Shown: positions 25,781 to 34,545 of the stretch, piece after piece
Numbering within the stretch: position 1 is the stretch's first letter
Layout of the letters: every line of letters begins with the position of its first letter
Notes under the pieces: model-generated
What the model was told of the DNA's origin: nothing
The model's input: only the letters and a program-made list of their open reading frames with translations
Databases searched by the model: none
Translations under genes and position numbers: made by a program
From: Bacteroidia bacterium
Lineage (GTDB): Bacteria; Bacteroidota; Bacteroidia; B-17B0; Aurantibacillaceae
Reading direction: 5' to 3'
NCBI GenBank assembly: GCA_025362575.1
Contig: JANYIQ010000170.1
Coordinates: 1 to 49,469, forward strand
DNA: 49,469 nucleotides

Positions 25781-28252
25781 ATGAGGTGGCTGTACTACTT
25801 CTCAATATTCATCTTTTGTGCGAATCTAAGCTCTGCACAAGGTGATGTTGATTTTCATAGTATCGATGAAAAAGGCGCCGATAAAAAAAAGCCTTATAAA
25901 GAACCTGAACCTCCATTACTTGGAGAGGTATTCAAACCAAAGATCGCTTTAGGAACCGGAATGCTTTCTTATTTCGGTGATCTGTACTCAAAACATTATC
26001 AGGCACCTTGGACCGCAAGAGTAGGGGCTGACTTAAACATTTCTCACCGCTTAAATCGTTACCTGCAAATAAATTTTAATGTGATGTTTGGAAAGTTAGG
26101 AGCGTTTGAAAACACCCTGAACCGTCACGAAAATTTTCAATCAGAGATTCGTGCAGGTGGTTTGAACCTGATGTATGATTTTGGAAATTTCATTCCTGAT
26201 CAATATAAAATTCGGCCATGGATCAGTGCAGGCGTTACAGGTTTCGAATTTTTGTCAAAAACAGATCTTAAAGATAAAAATGGTGAAACGTATTATTACT
26301 GGACAGATGGCTCGATAAAGAACATGGCCGAAGGAAGCGCAGGTTCGCAAAACGCTAAAGATCTGGTTAAAGACTATGTTTACGAAACAGATATTCGTGA
26401 ACGCAATGCAGATGGTTTTGGAAAATATCAGGAGCGCGCCTGGGCATTTCCCGTGGGCTTTGGTGCCTTGATGCAGGTTACCGATCGCCTGGATTTTAAA
26501 ATTGGTGTTCAATATTATTTTACAACCACCGATTATATCGATGGTGTTACCAATAAAAGTGTTGGCAACAGAGCAGGTACAAAAGGTAAAGATAAATTCG
26601 TGTACAGTTCTTTTGCTTTGCAGTACGATCTTGTATTTAATGGTAAATCACCTAAAGATACTACACCGGATGGTTACTATGATGGTATCGATTGGTTAGC
26701 AATTGACAATGGAGATTACGATAAAGACGGGGTAAGAGATTTTGATGATAAGTGTCAGGGCACCCCTCCCGGTGTAAAAGTAGATGTTTTTGGTTGCCCG
26801 CTTGACACAGATGGTGATCTTGTTCCGGATTACATGGACGATGAGAACCCATCACCAAAAGGTTTTGAAGTGAACATGCATGGAGTTGCATTAACGGATG
26901 AGTTCTGGCAAAATTGGTACGATCGTTACATGGATGATTCAGTTGGCGTAGATAGAACAACAGAGATCATTGGTAATGGTTATGCGGTTGGTCCGAAGAA
27001 GATCAACATTAATACCGAAGACAGAACATACACCATTGAGCTTGCCAGATACAAAGGCGGCGTACCAAGTGATGAGATGGCTTTACTCTTAAGCATTGGC
27101 GATATCCGTTCAACAACTTTGGATGATGGAACAACTGTGGTTTATACGGCCGGAACTTATAATAGTATTCTTCAGGCTGTGTCGCGAAGGGATGAATTTA
27201 TTTCGGAAGGAAATAAGTCGGCAAAGGTTGGATATTTTAAAGGCGGAGAAAATAAATATTCAACCTTGAGTGATCAGGAACTTGCAACGCTGGTGAAAGA
27301 AGAAAAAGAAGGCGGACTAAAAGGTAATACTGCAATTACAAATAATTCAGGTACTAACATAAAAGGCAATATTAATATTTCGGGTAACGATAATGCAGGA
27401 AATAATACTGCCGGTAATAATAGTAACACCGGAAACAATACTTCAGGAAACAATAATAGCACTGGTAATAACAACACTTCAGGCAACAATAATAGCACTG
27501 GTAATAACAACACTGCAGGAAACAACACTTCAGGAAACAATAATAGCACTGGTAATAACGGCACTGCAGGCAACAACAACACTTCAGGAAATAATACTTC
27601 AGGAAATAACAATGCTACTAACGAAAATTCAGGAAATAATGCTTCAGCCGACAATACCTTTGTAAAAGGCGATGTTGTTTACCGTGTTCAATTGGGCGCA
27701 TATAAGAACAGAATTTCGGATAATGTATTTAAGAATGTTGGTGTTATCGAATTGAAAACAGAAGATAATTATTACCGCTATGTAACCAATGGTTCTAAAA
27801 CAATAGAAAAAGCAGCGGCTCTTCGTGCAGATCTGGTGTTGATGGGTTACACAGATGCCTTTGTTACTGCTTATAAAGGCGGTAAACGTGTTGCAATGAA
27901 TACAACAGGGGCTCACGTTGAAAACAAACAACACGTAGAAGATCTGAACGAAAATAAAGCCTTTAGCTCTGTAGATAAATCACTCGTGAGTTTCAAAATT
28001 CAGTTAGGCGCCCTTAAAAAACCGGGGAGTTCAAATGATATGGAAGACCGTATCAAAGATCTTCCGGGAGTTGAAAATCAAGGCACTTCTACCGGTATGA
28101 TCCGTTACTCTTATGGTAATTACAAGGAGTATCTGGCGGCTGAAAAAGCACGTAAAGAGCTGGAGGATAAAGGATTCCCAGAGGCCTTTATAATAGCCAC
28201 CTTTAAGAACGAGATCATCTCCATTCAGGAAGCAATGGAATTGTTGAAATAG
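25781..28252 (+). CDS. Large outer-membrane-type protein: barrel, thrombospondin type 3 repeats, Asn-rich linker and three SPOR-like domains (paralogue 3)
   Basis: An 823-residue protein with signal MRWLYYFSIFIFCANLSSAQ. The barrel part (about 50-290) is a distant paralogue of the two barrels upstream and keeps the signature YYYWTDGSIKN. Calcium-type repeats follow (GDYDKDGVRDFDDKCQGTPPG, DTDGDLVPDYMDDE, about 307-350). A first SPOR-like domain is at about 415-490 (YTIELARYKGG). A GNNTSGNNNSTGNN-type linker runs at about 538-615. Two more SPOR-like domains are at about 628-705 (VYRVQLGAYKN) and 736-815 (VSFKIQLGALKK). It is probably an outer membrane protein that reaches the peptidoglycan. 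Confidence 0.75.
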   Translation: MRWLYYFSIFIFCANLSSAQGDVDFHSIDEKGADKKKPYKEPEPPLLGEVFKPKIALGTGMLSYFGDLYSKHYQAPWTARVGADLNISHRLNRYLQINFNVMFGKLGAFENTLNRHENFQSEIRAGGLNLMYDFGNFIPDQYKIRPWISAGVTGFEFLSKTDLKDKNGETYYYWTDGSIKNMAEGSAGSQNAKDLVKDYVYETDIRERNADGFGKYQERAWAFPVGFGALMQVTDRLDFKIGVQYYFTTTDYIDGVTNKSVGNRAGTKGKDKFVYSSFALQYDLVFNGKSPKDTTPDGYYDGIDWLAIDNGDYDKDGVRDFDDKCQGTPPGVKVDVFGCPLDTDGDLVPDYMDDENPSPKGFEVNMHGVALTDEFWQNWYDRYMDDSVGVDRTTEIIGNGYAVGPKKININTEDRTYTIELARYKGGVPSDEMALLLSIGDIRSTTLDDGTTVVYTAGTYNSILQAVSRRDEFISEGNKSAKVGYFKGGENKYSTLSDQELATLVKEEKEGGLKGNTAITNNSGTNIKGNINISGNDNAGNNTAGNNSNTGNNTSGNNNSTGNNNTSGNNNSTGNNNTAGNNTSGNNNSTGNNGTAGNNNTSGNNTSGNNNATNENSGNNASADNTFVKGDVVYRVQLGAYKNRISDNVFKNVGVIELKTEDNYYRYVTNGSKTIEKAAALRADLVLMGYTDAFVTAYKGGKRVAMNTTGAHVENKQHVEDLNENKAFSSVDKSLVSFKIQLGALKKPGSSNDMEDRIKDLPGVENQGTSTGMIRYSYGNYKEYLAAEKARKELEDKGFPEAFIIATFKNEIISIQEAMELLK
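27394..27650 (+). repeat. Asn/Gly/Thr/Ser coding repeat (GGNNTSGNN type)
   Basis: Many imperfect copies of units such as GGAAACAATACTTCA and GGTAATAACAACACT encode an Asn-rich flexible linker of about 75 residues. Blocks of 30 to 60 bases are repeated almost exactly, so slippage or recombination could change its length. It is not a CRISPR array: the units are contiguous and coding. Confidence 0.85.
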
Positions 28253-28324
28253 CTTTAACAAAATTTTAAATATTTCTTATCTAATTTAGCTTACCTTTAA
28301 ATAAATTTATAAACCAAAAACAGT

Positions 28325-28582
28325 ATGAAAAAGTTAGTACTTGCATTATCAGTTGTGTTTTTAACTGCCTCTGTTTCTTTTGCACAGGATGGCGACAAAA
28401 AACAAGAGCCTAAAAAGGATAAACACGAGAAAAAAGAAGCAAAAGAAGCAAAAGAGGAAAAACCAACAGGTGGCACCAGAATGGCTATTAACGAAAAAGG
28501 CTTGCCTGCGACTAAAAAGAACACAAGCGGCACTTCAAAGTCTAGTGGTACTTCTACAACAACAGGTAACGAACAGAAGTAA
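28325..28582 (+). CDS. Small secreted Lys/Glu-rich protein
   Basis: An 85-residue exported protein with signal MKKLVLALSVVFLTASVSFAQ. The mature 64 residues are low complexity: a Lys/Glu segment (KKQEPKKDKHEKKEAKEAKE), a short ordered-looking piece TRMAINEKGLPATKK, and a Ser/Thr/Gly tail. No fold can be predicted. It follows the envelope cluster by 72 bases on the same strand and ends at a strong terminator. Similar short Lys-rich exported proteins are common in this phylum but have no known role. Confidence 0.65.
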   Translation: MKKLVLALSVVFLTASVSFAQDGDKKQEPKKDKHEKKEAKEAKEEKPTGGTRMAINEKGLPATKKNTSGTSKSSGTSTTTGNEQK

Positions 28583-28601
28583 TATATTTTGCACTTATAT
28601 T

Positions 28602-28633
28602 AAAGGCCTTTCTTAGTGGAAAGGCCTTTTTTT
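28602..28633 (+). terminator. Intrinsic terminator ending the envelope cluster
   Basis: AAAGGCCTTTC pairs with GAAAGGCCTTT over 11 bases around a 6-base loop and runs into a T7 tract. It marks the end of the cluster that begins near 21.6 kb. Confidence 0.92.
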
Positions 28634-28678
28634 GGACCTCTCAATAAAATTTGGTACATTTATTGGTATAGAGGCTTT

Positions 28679-30214
28679 ATGAAGATAAAACTATTGATCA
28701 TTATTTTATTTGGCTTCACTGAATTTTATTCTCAAAATTCAAAAAACGACTCTTTAACGGATTTTGATCTTGTACATTTCAATGAACAACTTTCTGAAAT
28801 AAAAAATCCTCAGATAAAAGCAGATTATATTTCAAAAGTTCAGAGAGAATTTTTAAAACGGAAATATGATCTTGATTCAGGAACATCTTTTTCAGCTTCC
28901 AAAACTTCAACCAGCTCATGCAGTAATCTGGATTTTGAAGATGGAAATGCCGGTGGGTGGACTGTGACAGGTGATTTCCAGATCACAAGTGGCAGCGCAC
29001 TTGATCCTTTTGGATTATTTCCTGTTGTATGTCCTGGTGGTAATTATTCTTTGAGATTAAATGATAATAATATAGTTGGTAAAACCAGTTTTAAATCCAA
29101 TGCAACTCAAACTATCTCTATATCTTCGGCTAATTCTATAATTAAAGTAAATTTTGCCGGGGCTCTTCTTAATTTTCCGCACGGGGCAGCTCAAACGAGT
29201 CTGTTTAAAGTTGATTTTTTTGATCAGTTTAATAATGTAATTCCAACTCAAACTGTTGCTGTTTACTATTCAAATCCACCAGGCGCCTTAACACCGACAA
29301 CTGTAACTTCCTTTACATCTTCCACTACCGGATATAATATTGGTATGCAACCCTACCCGGTACAATGTATTCCTTGGCAATCACAAAGCTTTAATTTGTC
29401 ACCCTTTATTGGCCAAAATGTTTCTATAAAATTATCGGCAAACTGGTGTATCTATAATTACGATTGGTTGTATGCTTATTTTGACGTGTGTTGTTCTTCG
29501 GCTTGTCCTGATCCTCCGTTTACAATGAGTGGAAATTACTGCGTCTCTTTCCCTTACAGTATGTGTGCTCCCGGTGGTCAGCAAAACTATTTATGGTCAA
29601 ATTCAAGCGGACCAATTGGAACTACTTCATGTATTACTGTAAGCTCAGCAGGCACTTATTCTCTGACTTATGTTGCCCCTTCAGTTACCACAACAGTAAA
29701 TAATTTTTATAATTTGAATGCCCCACCTGTAGTTAGCTTTTCAATGGCAAGTTTGTTTTGTTTATCGAGTTCGGTACCTGTTAATCTTGTTGGTTCACCG
29801 CCAGGCGGAGTTTTTTCAGGGCCCGGAGTCAGCGGTAATGTTTTTTATCCCGGCATGGCAAATATTGGTTTGAATACGATCATGTATGAATATAAAGATA
29901 CAACTACATCATGCAGTTCTGTTATCACACAAACCACAAATGTTTCACTTTGCACAGGCATCAATGCTATATCTCAAAATAATTCCTTGCAGATTTATCC
30001 TAATCCATTCAACAACAAAATCATGATAAGCGGAACTTTTCCTCAAGGTTGTGAGTTTATTTTATTCAACAACTCCGGCCAGGAAATTATCCGAAAAAAA
30101 TTGGATGTAAAAACAAGTTCAATTCAGGTCAATGAGCTATCTCAGGGTATTTATTTCTACACATTATCCGATGAAAATCAGCTAATTAAAAAGGGGAAAC
30201 TCATAAAGGAATAA
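28679..30214 (+). CDS. T9SS-exported cell-surface or secreted protein with type A sorting domain
   Basis: A 511-residue protein. The ATG at 28679 gives signal MKIKLLIIILFGFTEFYSQ; a longer frame would begin inside the terminator. Residues about 80-270 form a beta-sandwich starting SCSNLDFEDGNAGGWTVTG, like the carbohydrate-binding or MAM-like modules of surface proteins. Cys-rich and PKD-like segments follow (CVSFPYSMCAPGGQQNYLWS, GGVFSGPGVSGNVFYPG). The last 75 residues (LQIYPNPFNNKIMISG ... GIYFYTLSD) are a T9SS type A C-terminal sorting domain, so the protein crosses the outer membrane by type IX secretion. Ligand unknown. Confidence 0.82.
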   Translation: MKIKLLIIILFGFTEFYSQNSKNDSLTDFDLVHFNEQLSEIKNPQIKADYISKVQREFLKRKYDLDSGTSFSASKTSTSSCSNLDFEDGNAGGWTVTGDFQITSGSALDPFGLFPVVCPGGNYSLRLNDNNIVGKTSFKSNATQTISISSANSIIKVNFAGALLNFPHGAAQTSLFKVDFFDQFNNVIPTQTVAVYYSNPPGALTPTTVTSFTSSTTGYNIGMQPYPVQCIPWQSQSFNLSPFIGQNVSIKLSANWCIYNYDWLYAYFDVCCSSACPDPPFTMSGNYCVSFPYSMCAPGGQQNYLWSNSSGPIGTTSCITVSSAGTYSLTYVAPSVTTTVNNFYNLNAPPVVSFSMASLFCLSSSVPVNLVGSPPGGVFSGPGVSGNVFYPGMANIGLNTIMYEYKDTTTSCSSVITQTTNVSLCTGINAISQNNSLQIYPNPFNNKIMISGTFPQGCEFILFNNSGQEIIRKKLDVKTSSIQVNELSQGIYFYTLSDENQLIKKGKLIKE

Positions 30215-30273
30215 ACCTCTTTTTACATATCAACAAATACTTAACGGACTGGTTTAATTACAATTAATTCTTA

Positions 30274-30281
30274 TATATTTG
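30274..30281 (+). promoter_or_regulatory. Putative -7 element upstream of icd
   Basis: TATATTTG matches TAnnTTTG exactly and lies 42 bases before the icd ATG. No clear -33 TTG is seen at the usual distance, so the call is tentative. Confidence 0.35.
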
Positions 30282-30323
30282 GGCTTCATTTTAAAAAAAC
30301 GAAAACCCTAAATATAGCATACT

Positions 30324-31556
30324 ATGAGCAAAATTAAAGTAGCCAATCCCGTAGTTGAACTCGATGGCGATGAAATGACCCGTATTATCTGGAAATTCAT
30401 TAAAGACAAATTGATCCTTCCTTACCTTGAGTTGGATATTAAATATTATGATCTTGGTATCGAACACCGCGATGCTACAAACGATCAGGTTACAATTGAT
30501 TGCGCTGAAGCTATCAAAAAATATAATGTTGGTATTAAATGCGCTACCATTACGCCCGATGAAGAGCGCGTAAAAGAATTCAAATTAAAACAAATGTGGA
30601 AATCACCGAACGGAACCATCCGTAATATTTTAGATGGAACTGTTTTCCGTGAGCCCATTGTTTGTAAGAACGTTCCGCGTTTAGTTCCAAACTGGACTGC
30701 TCCAATTTGTATTGGTCGTCACGCTTTTGGTGATCAGTACCGCGCTACCGATTTCGTAACTAAAGGAAAAGGTAAATTAACGATCAGCTTTACTCCGGAA
30801 GATGGAAGCGCACCTCAATCATTCGAAGTATTTAACTTTAAAAGTGATGGTGTAGCAATGGCAATGTACAACACGGATGAATCTATCAAAGGATTTGCTC
30901 ATTCTTGTTTCAATACAGCTTTAGCAAAAGGTTGGCCATTATATTTATCTACTAAGAACACCATCTTAAAAAAATACGATGGTCGATTTAAAGACATTTT
31001 CGAAGAGATCTACCAAAAAGATTTCAAAGCTAAATTCACTGCTGCAGGTATAGTATACGAACACCGTTTAATTGACGACATGGTTGCTTCCGCTCTAAAA
31101 TGGCATGGTAACTTTGTTTGGGCTTGTAAGAACTACGATGGAGATGTTCAATCAGACACAGTTGCTCAGGGCTTTGGTTCATTAGGATTAATGACCTCTG
31201 TTCTGGTTACTCCGGATGGAAAGACCATGGAAGCAGAAGCTGCTCATGGCACTGTTACTCGTCACTATCGTGATCATCAAGCAGGCAAACCAACATCAAC
31301 CAACCCAATTGCAAGTATCTTTGCTTGGACCCGTGGATTGGAATTCCGTGGTAAATTAGATAACAATGCTGAATTAGTTAATTTCTGCCAGGCTTTAGAA
31401 AAAGTTTGTGTTGAAACTGTTGAAAGCGGTAAAATGACTAAAGATTTAGCGGTTTGTGCTCATGGAAATAATGTGAAGCATGGAGAACATTATGTATATA
31501 CTGAAGAGTTTTTGGAAGCAATTGACCAGAATTTGAAGAAAAAATTGGGTAAGTGA
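30324..31556 (+). CDS. icd: NADP-dependent isocitrate dehydrogenase (type II, eukaryote-like)
   Basis: A 410-residue cytoplasmic enzyme that oxidises isocitrate to 2-oxoglutarate with NADP in the TCA cycle. It belongs to the homodimeric type II group shared with mitochondrial enzymes, shown by [14 protein letters not shown] near the start, [19 protein letters not shown] (substrate loop), [14 protein letters not shown], and the metal-site region [12 protein letters not shown] with [12 protein letters not shown]-binding [14 protein letters not shown] follows. The length matches the family. It is a single-gene unit followed by a hairpin repeat and a terminator. Confidence 0.97.
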   Translation: MSKIKVANPVVELDGDEMTRIIWKFIKDKLILPYLELDIKYYDLGIEHRDATNDQVTIDCAEAIKKYNVGIKCATITPDEERVKEFKLKQMWKSPNGTIRNILDGTVFREPIVCKNVPRLVPNWTAPICIGRHAFGDQYRATDFVTKGKGKLTISFTPEDGSAPQSFEVFNFKSDGVAMAMYNTDESIKGFAHSCFNTALAKGWPLYLSTKNTILKKYDGRFKDIFEEIYQKDFKAKFTAAGIVYEHRLIDDMVASALKWHGNFVWACKNYDGDVQSDTVAQGFGSLGLMTSVLVTPDGKTMEAEAAHGTVTRHYRDHQAGKPTSTNPIASIFAWTRGLEFRGKLDNNAELVNFCQALEKVCVETVESGKMTKDLAVCAHGNNVKHGEHYVYTEEFLEAIDQNLKKKLGK

Positions 31557-31560
31557 CGCA

Positions 31561-31586
31561 GTCATCCTGAACTTGTTTCAGGATCT
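31561..31586. repeat. 26-bp REP-like hairpin, copy 1
   Basis: It starts GTCATCCTGAACTTG and ends TTTCAGGATCT. The stem ATCCTGAA / TTCAGGAT is a perfect 8 bp around the loop CTTGT. It lies five bases after the icd stop. Two more copies, with compensating stem changes, are found after gldG. Confidence 0.85.
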
Positions 31587-31654
31587 GATCAGGTTTTCGC
31601 TAAAACCATAAAGATTTGGTGAAAATTTAAAATCTTATCATTTAAAAATAACGT

Positions 31655-31682
31655 AAAAAAGCCTCATTTTGAGGCTTTTTTT
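31655..31682. terminator. Bidirectional terminator after icd
   Basis: AAAAAAGCCTCA pairs with TGAGGCTTTTTT over 12 bases around a 3-base loop and continues into T residues. The A-run on the left allows function on both strands. Confidence 0.9.
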
Positions 31683-31740
31683 ATGATTTTCATCGAGTTT
31701 TAAGTATTTTTTGATGAAAAACGTTGAAAAACTTAATTTT

Positions 31741-31767
31741 TTGTATTCGAAATTAATTCTATTTTTG
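31741..31767 (+). promoter_or_regulatory. Putative promoter of accB-accC
   Basis: A TTG at 31741-31743, within a T-run, is followed after 16 bases by TATTTTTG (31760-31767), an exact match to TAnnTTTG. The spacing is slightly short. It would give a leader of about 70-80 bases before the accB ATG. Confidence 0.5.
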
Positions 31768-31845
31768 CCCCAACTAACTAAAAACTCAAAAGCATAAAAC
31801 AGGCCTAGAAGGTTTTGTGCTTTTAAAACCTAAAACTAAACACAC

Positions 31846-32343
31846 ATGAAATTAAACGAAATTCAAGATCTTATTAAATTCGTTTCTAAGAGTGGAGTAA
31901 ATGAAGTTGAATTAGAAACAAAAGAGATTAAAATCGTTATTAAAACAGGAAAATCAAATGCTCCGATTTACATGCAAGCTGCCCCAACTCCCACAGTTAT
32001 GGCTTCCCCTGCACATGTAAACACTGCGCCGGTTACTACCGCCCCTGTTAACGAAAACAAAGGAACTCCGGCTGTTACCTCAGGCGGTGCCGACGATTCT
32101 AAATACATTACCATTAAATCACCAATGATCGGTACTTTTTACCGCTCTTCCGGTCCTGACAAACCTGTTTTTGTTAATGTGGGTGATGAGGTGGATGCCG
32201 GCAAACCGGTTTGCATTATCGAAGCCATGAAACTATTTAACGAAATAGAAAGCGATATCAAAGGTAAGATCGTTAAGGTTTTGGTTAATGATGCTACTCC
32301 GGTAGAATACGACCAACCTTTATTTCTTGTTGATCCTAGTTAA
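31846..32343 (+). CDS. accB: Biotin carboxyl carrier protein of acetyl-CoA carboxylase
   Basis: A 165-residue carrier of biotin for the first step of fatty acid synthesis. An N-terminal helical segment (1-35), an Ala/Pro/Thr-rich flexible linker (about 40-82) and the biotinyl domain (86-165) are in the usual order. The biotinylation site is Lys129 in CIIEAMKLFNEIES. The biotinyl-domain thumb is present (SPMIGTFYRSSGPDKPVFV). It is followed by accC after 93 bases of low-complexity repeat, and the two are probably one transcript. The carboxyltransferase genes are not in the window. Confidence 0.96.
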   Translation: MKLNEIQDLIKFVSKSGVNEVELETKEIKIVIKTGKSNAPIYMQAAPTPTVMASPAHVNTAPVTTAPVNENKGTPAVTSGGADDSKYITIKSPMIGTFYRSSGPDKPVFVNVGDEVDAGKPVCIIEAMKLFNEIESDIKGKIVKVLVNDATPVEYDQPLFLVDPS

Positions 32344-32436
32344 GTTTAAAGTCAAAGTTGGAAAGTTCAAACTTTAGCTTTCTAATCAAACTTTCAAACC
32401 TTTAACTTTAAAACTTTAAAACTTTAAACTAAACAT
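32344..32436. repeat. AACTTTAAA-type low-complexity inverted repeat between accB and accC
   Basis: The left part carries AAGTTTAAAGT and AAAGTTCAAACTTT. The right part carries three tandem ACTTTAAA units. Left and right parts are partly complementary, so the accB-accC spacer can fold into a long, imperfect, AU-rich hairpin. It has no T-run terminator and would be transcribed. Confidence 0.7.
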
Positions 32437-33780
32437 ATGTTTAAAAAAATATTAATAGCCAACCGTGGCGAAATTGCTTTACGTGTTATTCGTACCTGCC
32501 GTGAGATGGGTATAAAGACCGTGGCAGTTTATTCAACCGCCGATAAAGAATCTTTGCACGTTAAATTTGCCGACGAGGCTGTATGCATTGGCCCGCCGCC
32601 AAGCAAAGATAGTTACTTAAGTATGGCCGCCATTATTGCAGCTGCCGAAATTACTAATGCAGATGCCATTCATCCGGGTTATGGTTTTTTAAGTGAGAAT
32701 GCAAAGTTCTCTGAGATCTGCCGTCAGAATAAAATAAAATTCATTGGCGCCTCTCCTGAAATGATCAATCAGATGGGAGATAAAAGCAACGCTAAATCTA
32801 CCATGATAAAAGCCGGTGTGCCTTGTGTTCCCGGTTCTGAAGGTTTATTGGAAAGCGTTGAGCAAGGAAAAAAAATTGCCAAAGAAATTAAATATCCTGT
32901 TATCATTAAAGCTACCGCAGGTGGTGGTGGTAAGGGTATGCGTATTATTTGGAAGGATGAAGATTTTCAAGCCCTATGGGATAGTGCTACGCAAGAAGCA
33001 ACTGCAGCCTTTGGAAATGGTGCCATGTATATTGAAAAATATATTGAAGAACCACGCCATATCGAAATTCAAATTGTGGGCGATCAATACGGCAAAGCCT
33101 GCCATTTAAGTGAACGTGATTGTTCAATTCAGCGCCGTCACCAGAAATTGGTTGAAGAAACGCCTTCTCCTTTCATGACACCTGAATTGCGTGAAGCTAT
33201 GGGCGATGCAGCTGTTAAAGCGGCTTTATCCATTGGATACGAAGGAGTGGGAACGATCGAATTCTTAGTTGACAAACACCGCAATTTCTATTTTATGGAA
33301 ATGAATACCCGTATTCAGGTGGAGCATCCTATTACTGAAGAAGTAATTAACTACGATCTTATTCGCGAACAAATATTAGTTGCTGCAGGCGTTCCTATTT
33401 CAGGAAAAAATTATTATCCGCAATTGCATGCCATCGAGTGTCGTATCAATGCAGAGAATCCATTTATGAATTTTGTGCCTTCTCCTGGTGTAATTACAAC
33501 ATTACACACGCCGGGCGGACATGGCATTCGCGTTGATTCGCATGTTTACAGCGGTTACAGAATTCCGCCGAATTACGACAGTATGATCGGAAAATTAATT
33601 ACGGTTGCGCAAACCCGCGAAGAAGCCATTGCGAAAATGCATCGCGCTTTAAGTGAGTATGTAATTGAAGGAGTAAAAACCACCATTCCGTTCCACTTAA
33701 AATTAATGCAGAACGAAGATTTCAAAAAAGGTAACTATACTACCAAGTTCTTAGAAACCTGGGATTTTAAAAACGCTTAG
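32437..33780 (+). CDS. accC: Biotin carboxylase subunit of acetyl-CoA carboxylase
   Basis: A 447-residue ATP-grasp enzyme that carboxylates biotin on AccB using bicarbonate and ATP. It has the start [19 protein letters not shown], the glycine-rich ATP loop [11 protein letters not shown] (near 165), the HIEIQIVGD segment, [12 protein letters not shown], and the catalytic [17 protein letters not shown] (near 290-305). The C-terminal domain includes [15 protein letters not shown]. Length is normal. It ends at a strong terminator, closing the accBC unit. Confidence 0.97.
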   Translation: MFKKILIANRGEIALRVIRTCREMGIKTVAVYSTADKESLHVKFADEAVCIGPPPSKDSYLSMAAIIAAAEITNADAIHPGYGFLSENAKFSEICRQNKIKFIGASPEMINQMGDKSNAKSTMIKAGVPCVPGSEGLLESVEQGKKIAKEIKYPVIIKATAGGGGKGMRIIWKDEDFQALWDSATQEATAAFGNGAMYIEKYIEEPRHIEIQIVGDQYGKACHLSERDCSIQRRHQKLVEETPSPFMTPELREAMGDAAVKAALSIGYEGVGTIEFLVDKHRNFYFMEMNTRIQVEHPITEEVINYDLIREQILVAAGVPISGKNYYPQLHAIECRINAENPFMNFVPSPGVITTLHTPGGHGIRVDSHVYSGYRIPPNYDSMIGKLITVAQTREEAIAKMHRALSEYVIEGVKTTIPFHLKLMQNEDFKKGNYTTKFLETWDFKNA

Positions 33781-33791
33781 TGCTTATCACG

Positions 33792-33817
33792 GCCCCGCTT
33801 TAGCGGGGCTTTTTTTT
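33792..33817 (+). terminator. Intrinsic terminator of accBC
   Basis: GCCCCGC pairs with GCGGGGC around a TTTA loop and is followed by eight Ts. Confidence 0.93.
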
Positions 33818-33877
33818 GCCACAGATTACACAGATTTAATTTATTTCTTATCTGTGTGAATCAGTGAAATCTGTGGC
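33818..33877. repeat. 60-bp inverted-repeat element (GCCACAGATT type), copy A
   Basis: Outer arms GCCACAGATT / AATCTGTGGC are perfectly complementary over 10 bp. Inner arms ACACAGAT / ATCTGTGT are perfect over 8 bp. A related but longer element occurs at 40598-40708. It begins at the last base of the accBC terminator T-run. Confidence 0.85.
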
Positions 33878-33938
33878 TTTTTTCAAAAATACTTTATGGA
33901 ATTTATGGAAACCCTGCATCTAAATATAAAACTTCCAT

Positions 33939-34451
33939 ATGAGAATCTCCATAAACAAGCCCTGCCACGAAAACTGGGATGCAATGACACCCAACCAACA
34001 AGGTGCATTTTGTTTGTCATGCCAGAAGAATGTAGTTGATTTCAGTAAGAAAACAATTACCGAAATAAAAGAATTTTTCACCGCTGTTCCTAATACTGAA
34101 AAAGTATGTGGTCGCTTCGATGAAACACAACTTGATGAACTCAGCTTCGATGATTTTTTTCAACGTTTCAGATCATGGGGCTATGTAAAAAAAGCAGCGA
34201 TCGTATTGTTCTTTATTTTCGGATTCAGTTTGTTCAGTCAAGGGCAACCTAACCAGCAGCCTATAAAAATGGGGGCGGTAGCATACATTCCGCAAGATAC
34301 CGTAAAACCGATCTGTAAAAAAGACACCGTGCAGCACAAGCAACCTATAAAAGGTAAAGTAAAGGTCAATCCCGAAAGACCAAGAAAACAAAAACCGGAG
34401 GAGACGATGCATATGAAAGGCGATGTGATGAGAGAAGATGATAGGAAGTAG
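33939..34451 (+). CDS. Hypothetical membrane protein with an N-terminal CH...CxxC motif
   Basis: A 170-residue protein. The cytoplasmic N-terminus begins MRISINKPCHENWDAMTPNQ and continues FCLSCQKNVVDF, giving Cys9-His10 and Cys25-x2-Cys28, which together could bind a metal (inference). Another Cys lies at 57. One membrane helix follows (about 83-103). The C-terminal 65 residues are Lys/Pro-rich and low complexity. In other Bacteroidota the same N-terminal motif occurs in front of other extracellular domains; here little follows the helix, so this may be a short version. Function unknown. Confidence 0.7.
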   Translation: MRISINKPCHENWDAMTPNQQGAFCLSCQKNVVDFSKKTITEIKEFFTAVPNTEKVCGRFDETQLDELSFDDFFQRFRSWGYVKKAAIVLFFIFGFSLFSQGQPNQQPIKMGAVAYIPQDTVKPICKKDTVQHKQPIKGKVKVNPERPRKQKPEETMHMKGDVMREDDRK

Positions 34452-34545
34452 TTTTGAGAGATGAGCTATAAGTGATGAGTTATAAGCATAAGACACCAAA
34501 GACTTATCTCTTATCGTTTATATCTCATAACTCACAACAAACTCT
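34452..34545. repeat. Degenerate ATAAGTGATGAGTT-type inverted repeat
   Basis: The spacer between two converging genes consists of GAGATGAGCTATAAGTGATGAGT-like phrases followed, after about 20 bases, by the complementary ATATCTCATAACTCAC phrases. It is low complexity and can fold on itself. A fragment of the same kind, CTCTCATAACTTATC, occurs at about 40256-40270. Confidence 0.6.

Noticed and set aside
27394-27650. CRISPR array
   Set aside because: Units are contiguous, imperfect and coding, with no unique spacers; no cas gene is present.
27274-27654. Minus-strand frame rich in Leu, Pro and Val
   Set aside because: It is the complement of the Asn/Gly/Thr coding repeat and has no independent start or support. 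The same applies to the Val/Gly-rich frames opposite 24631-24948 and 25186-25443.
28616-28678. Longer N-terminus for the T9SS protein
   Set aside because: It would start inside the terminator hairpin; the signal peptide begins at 28679.
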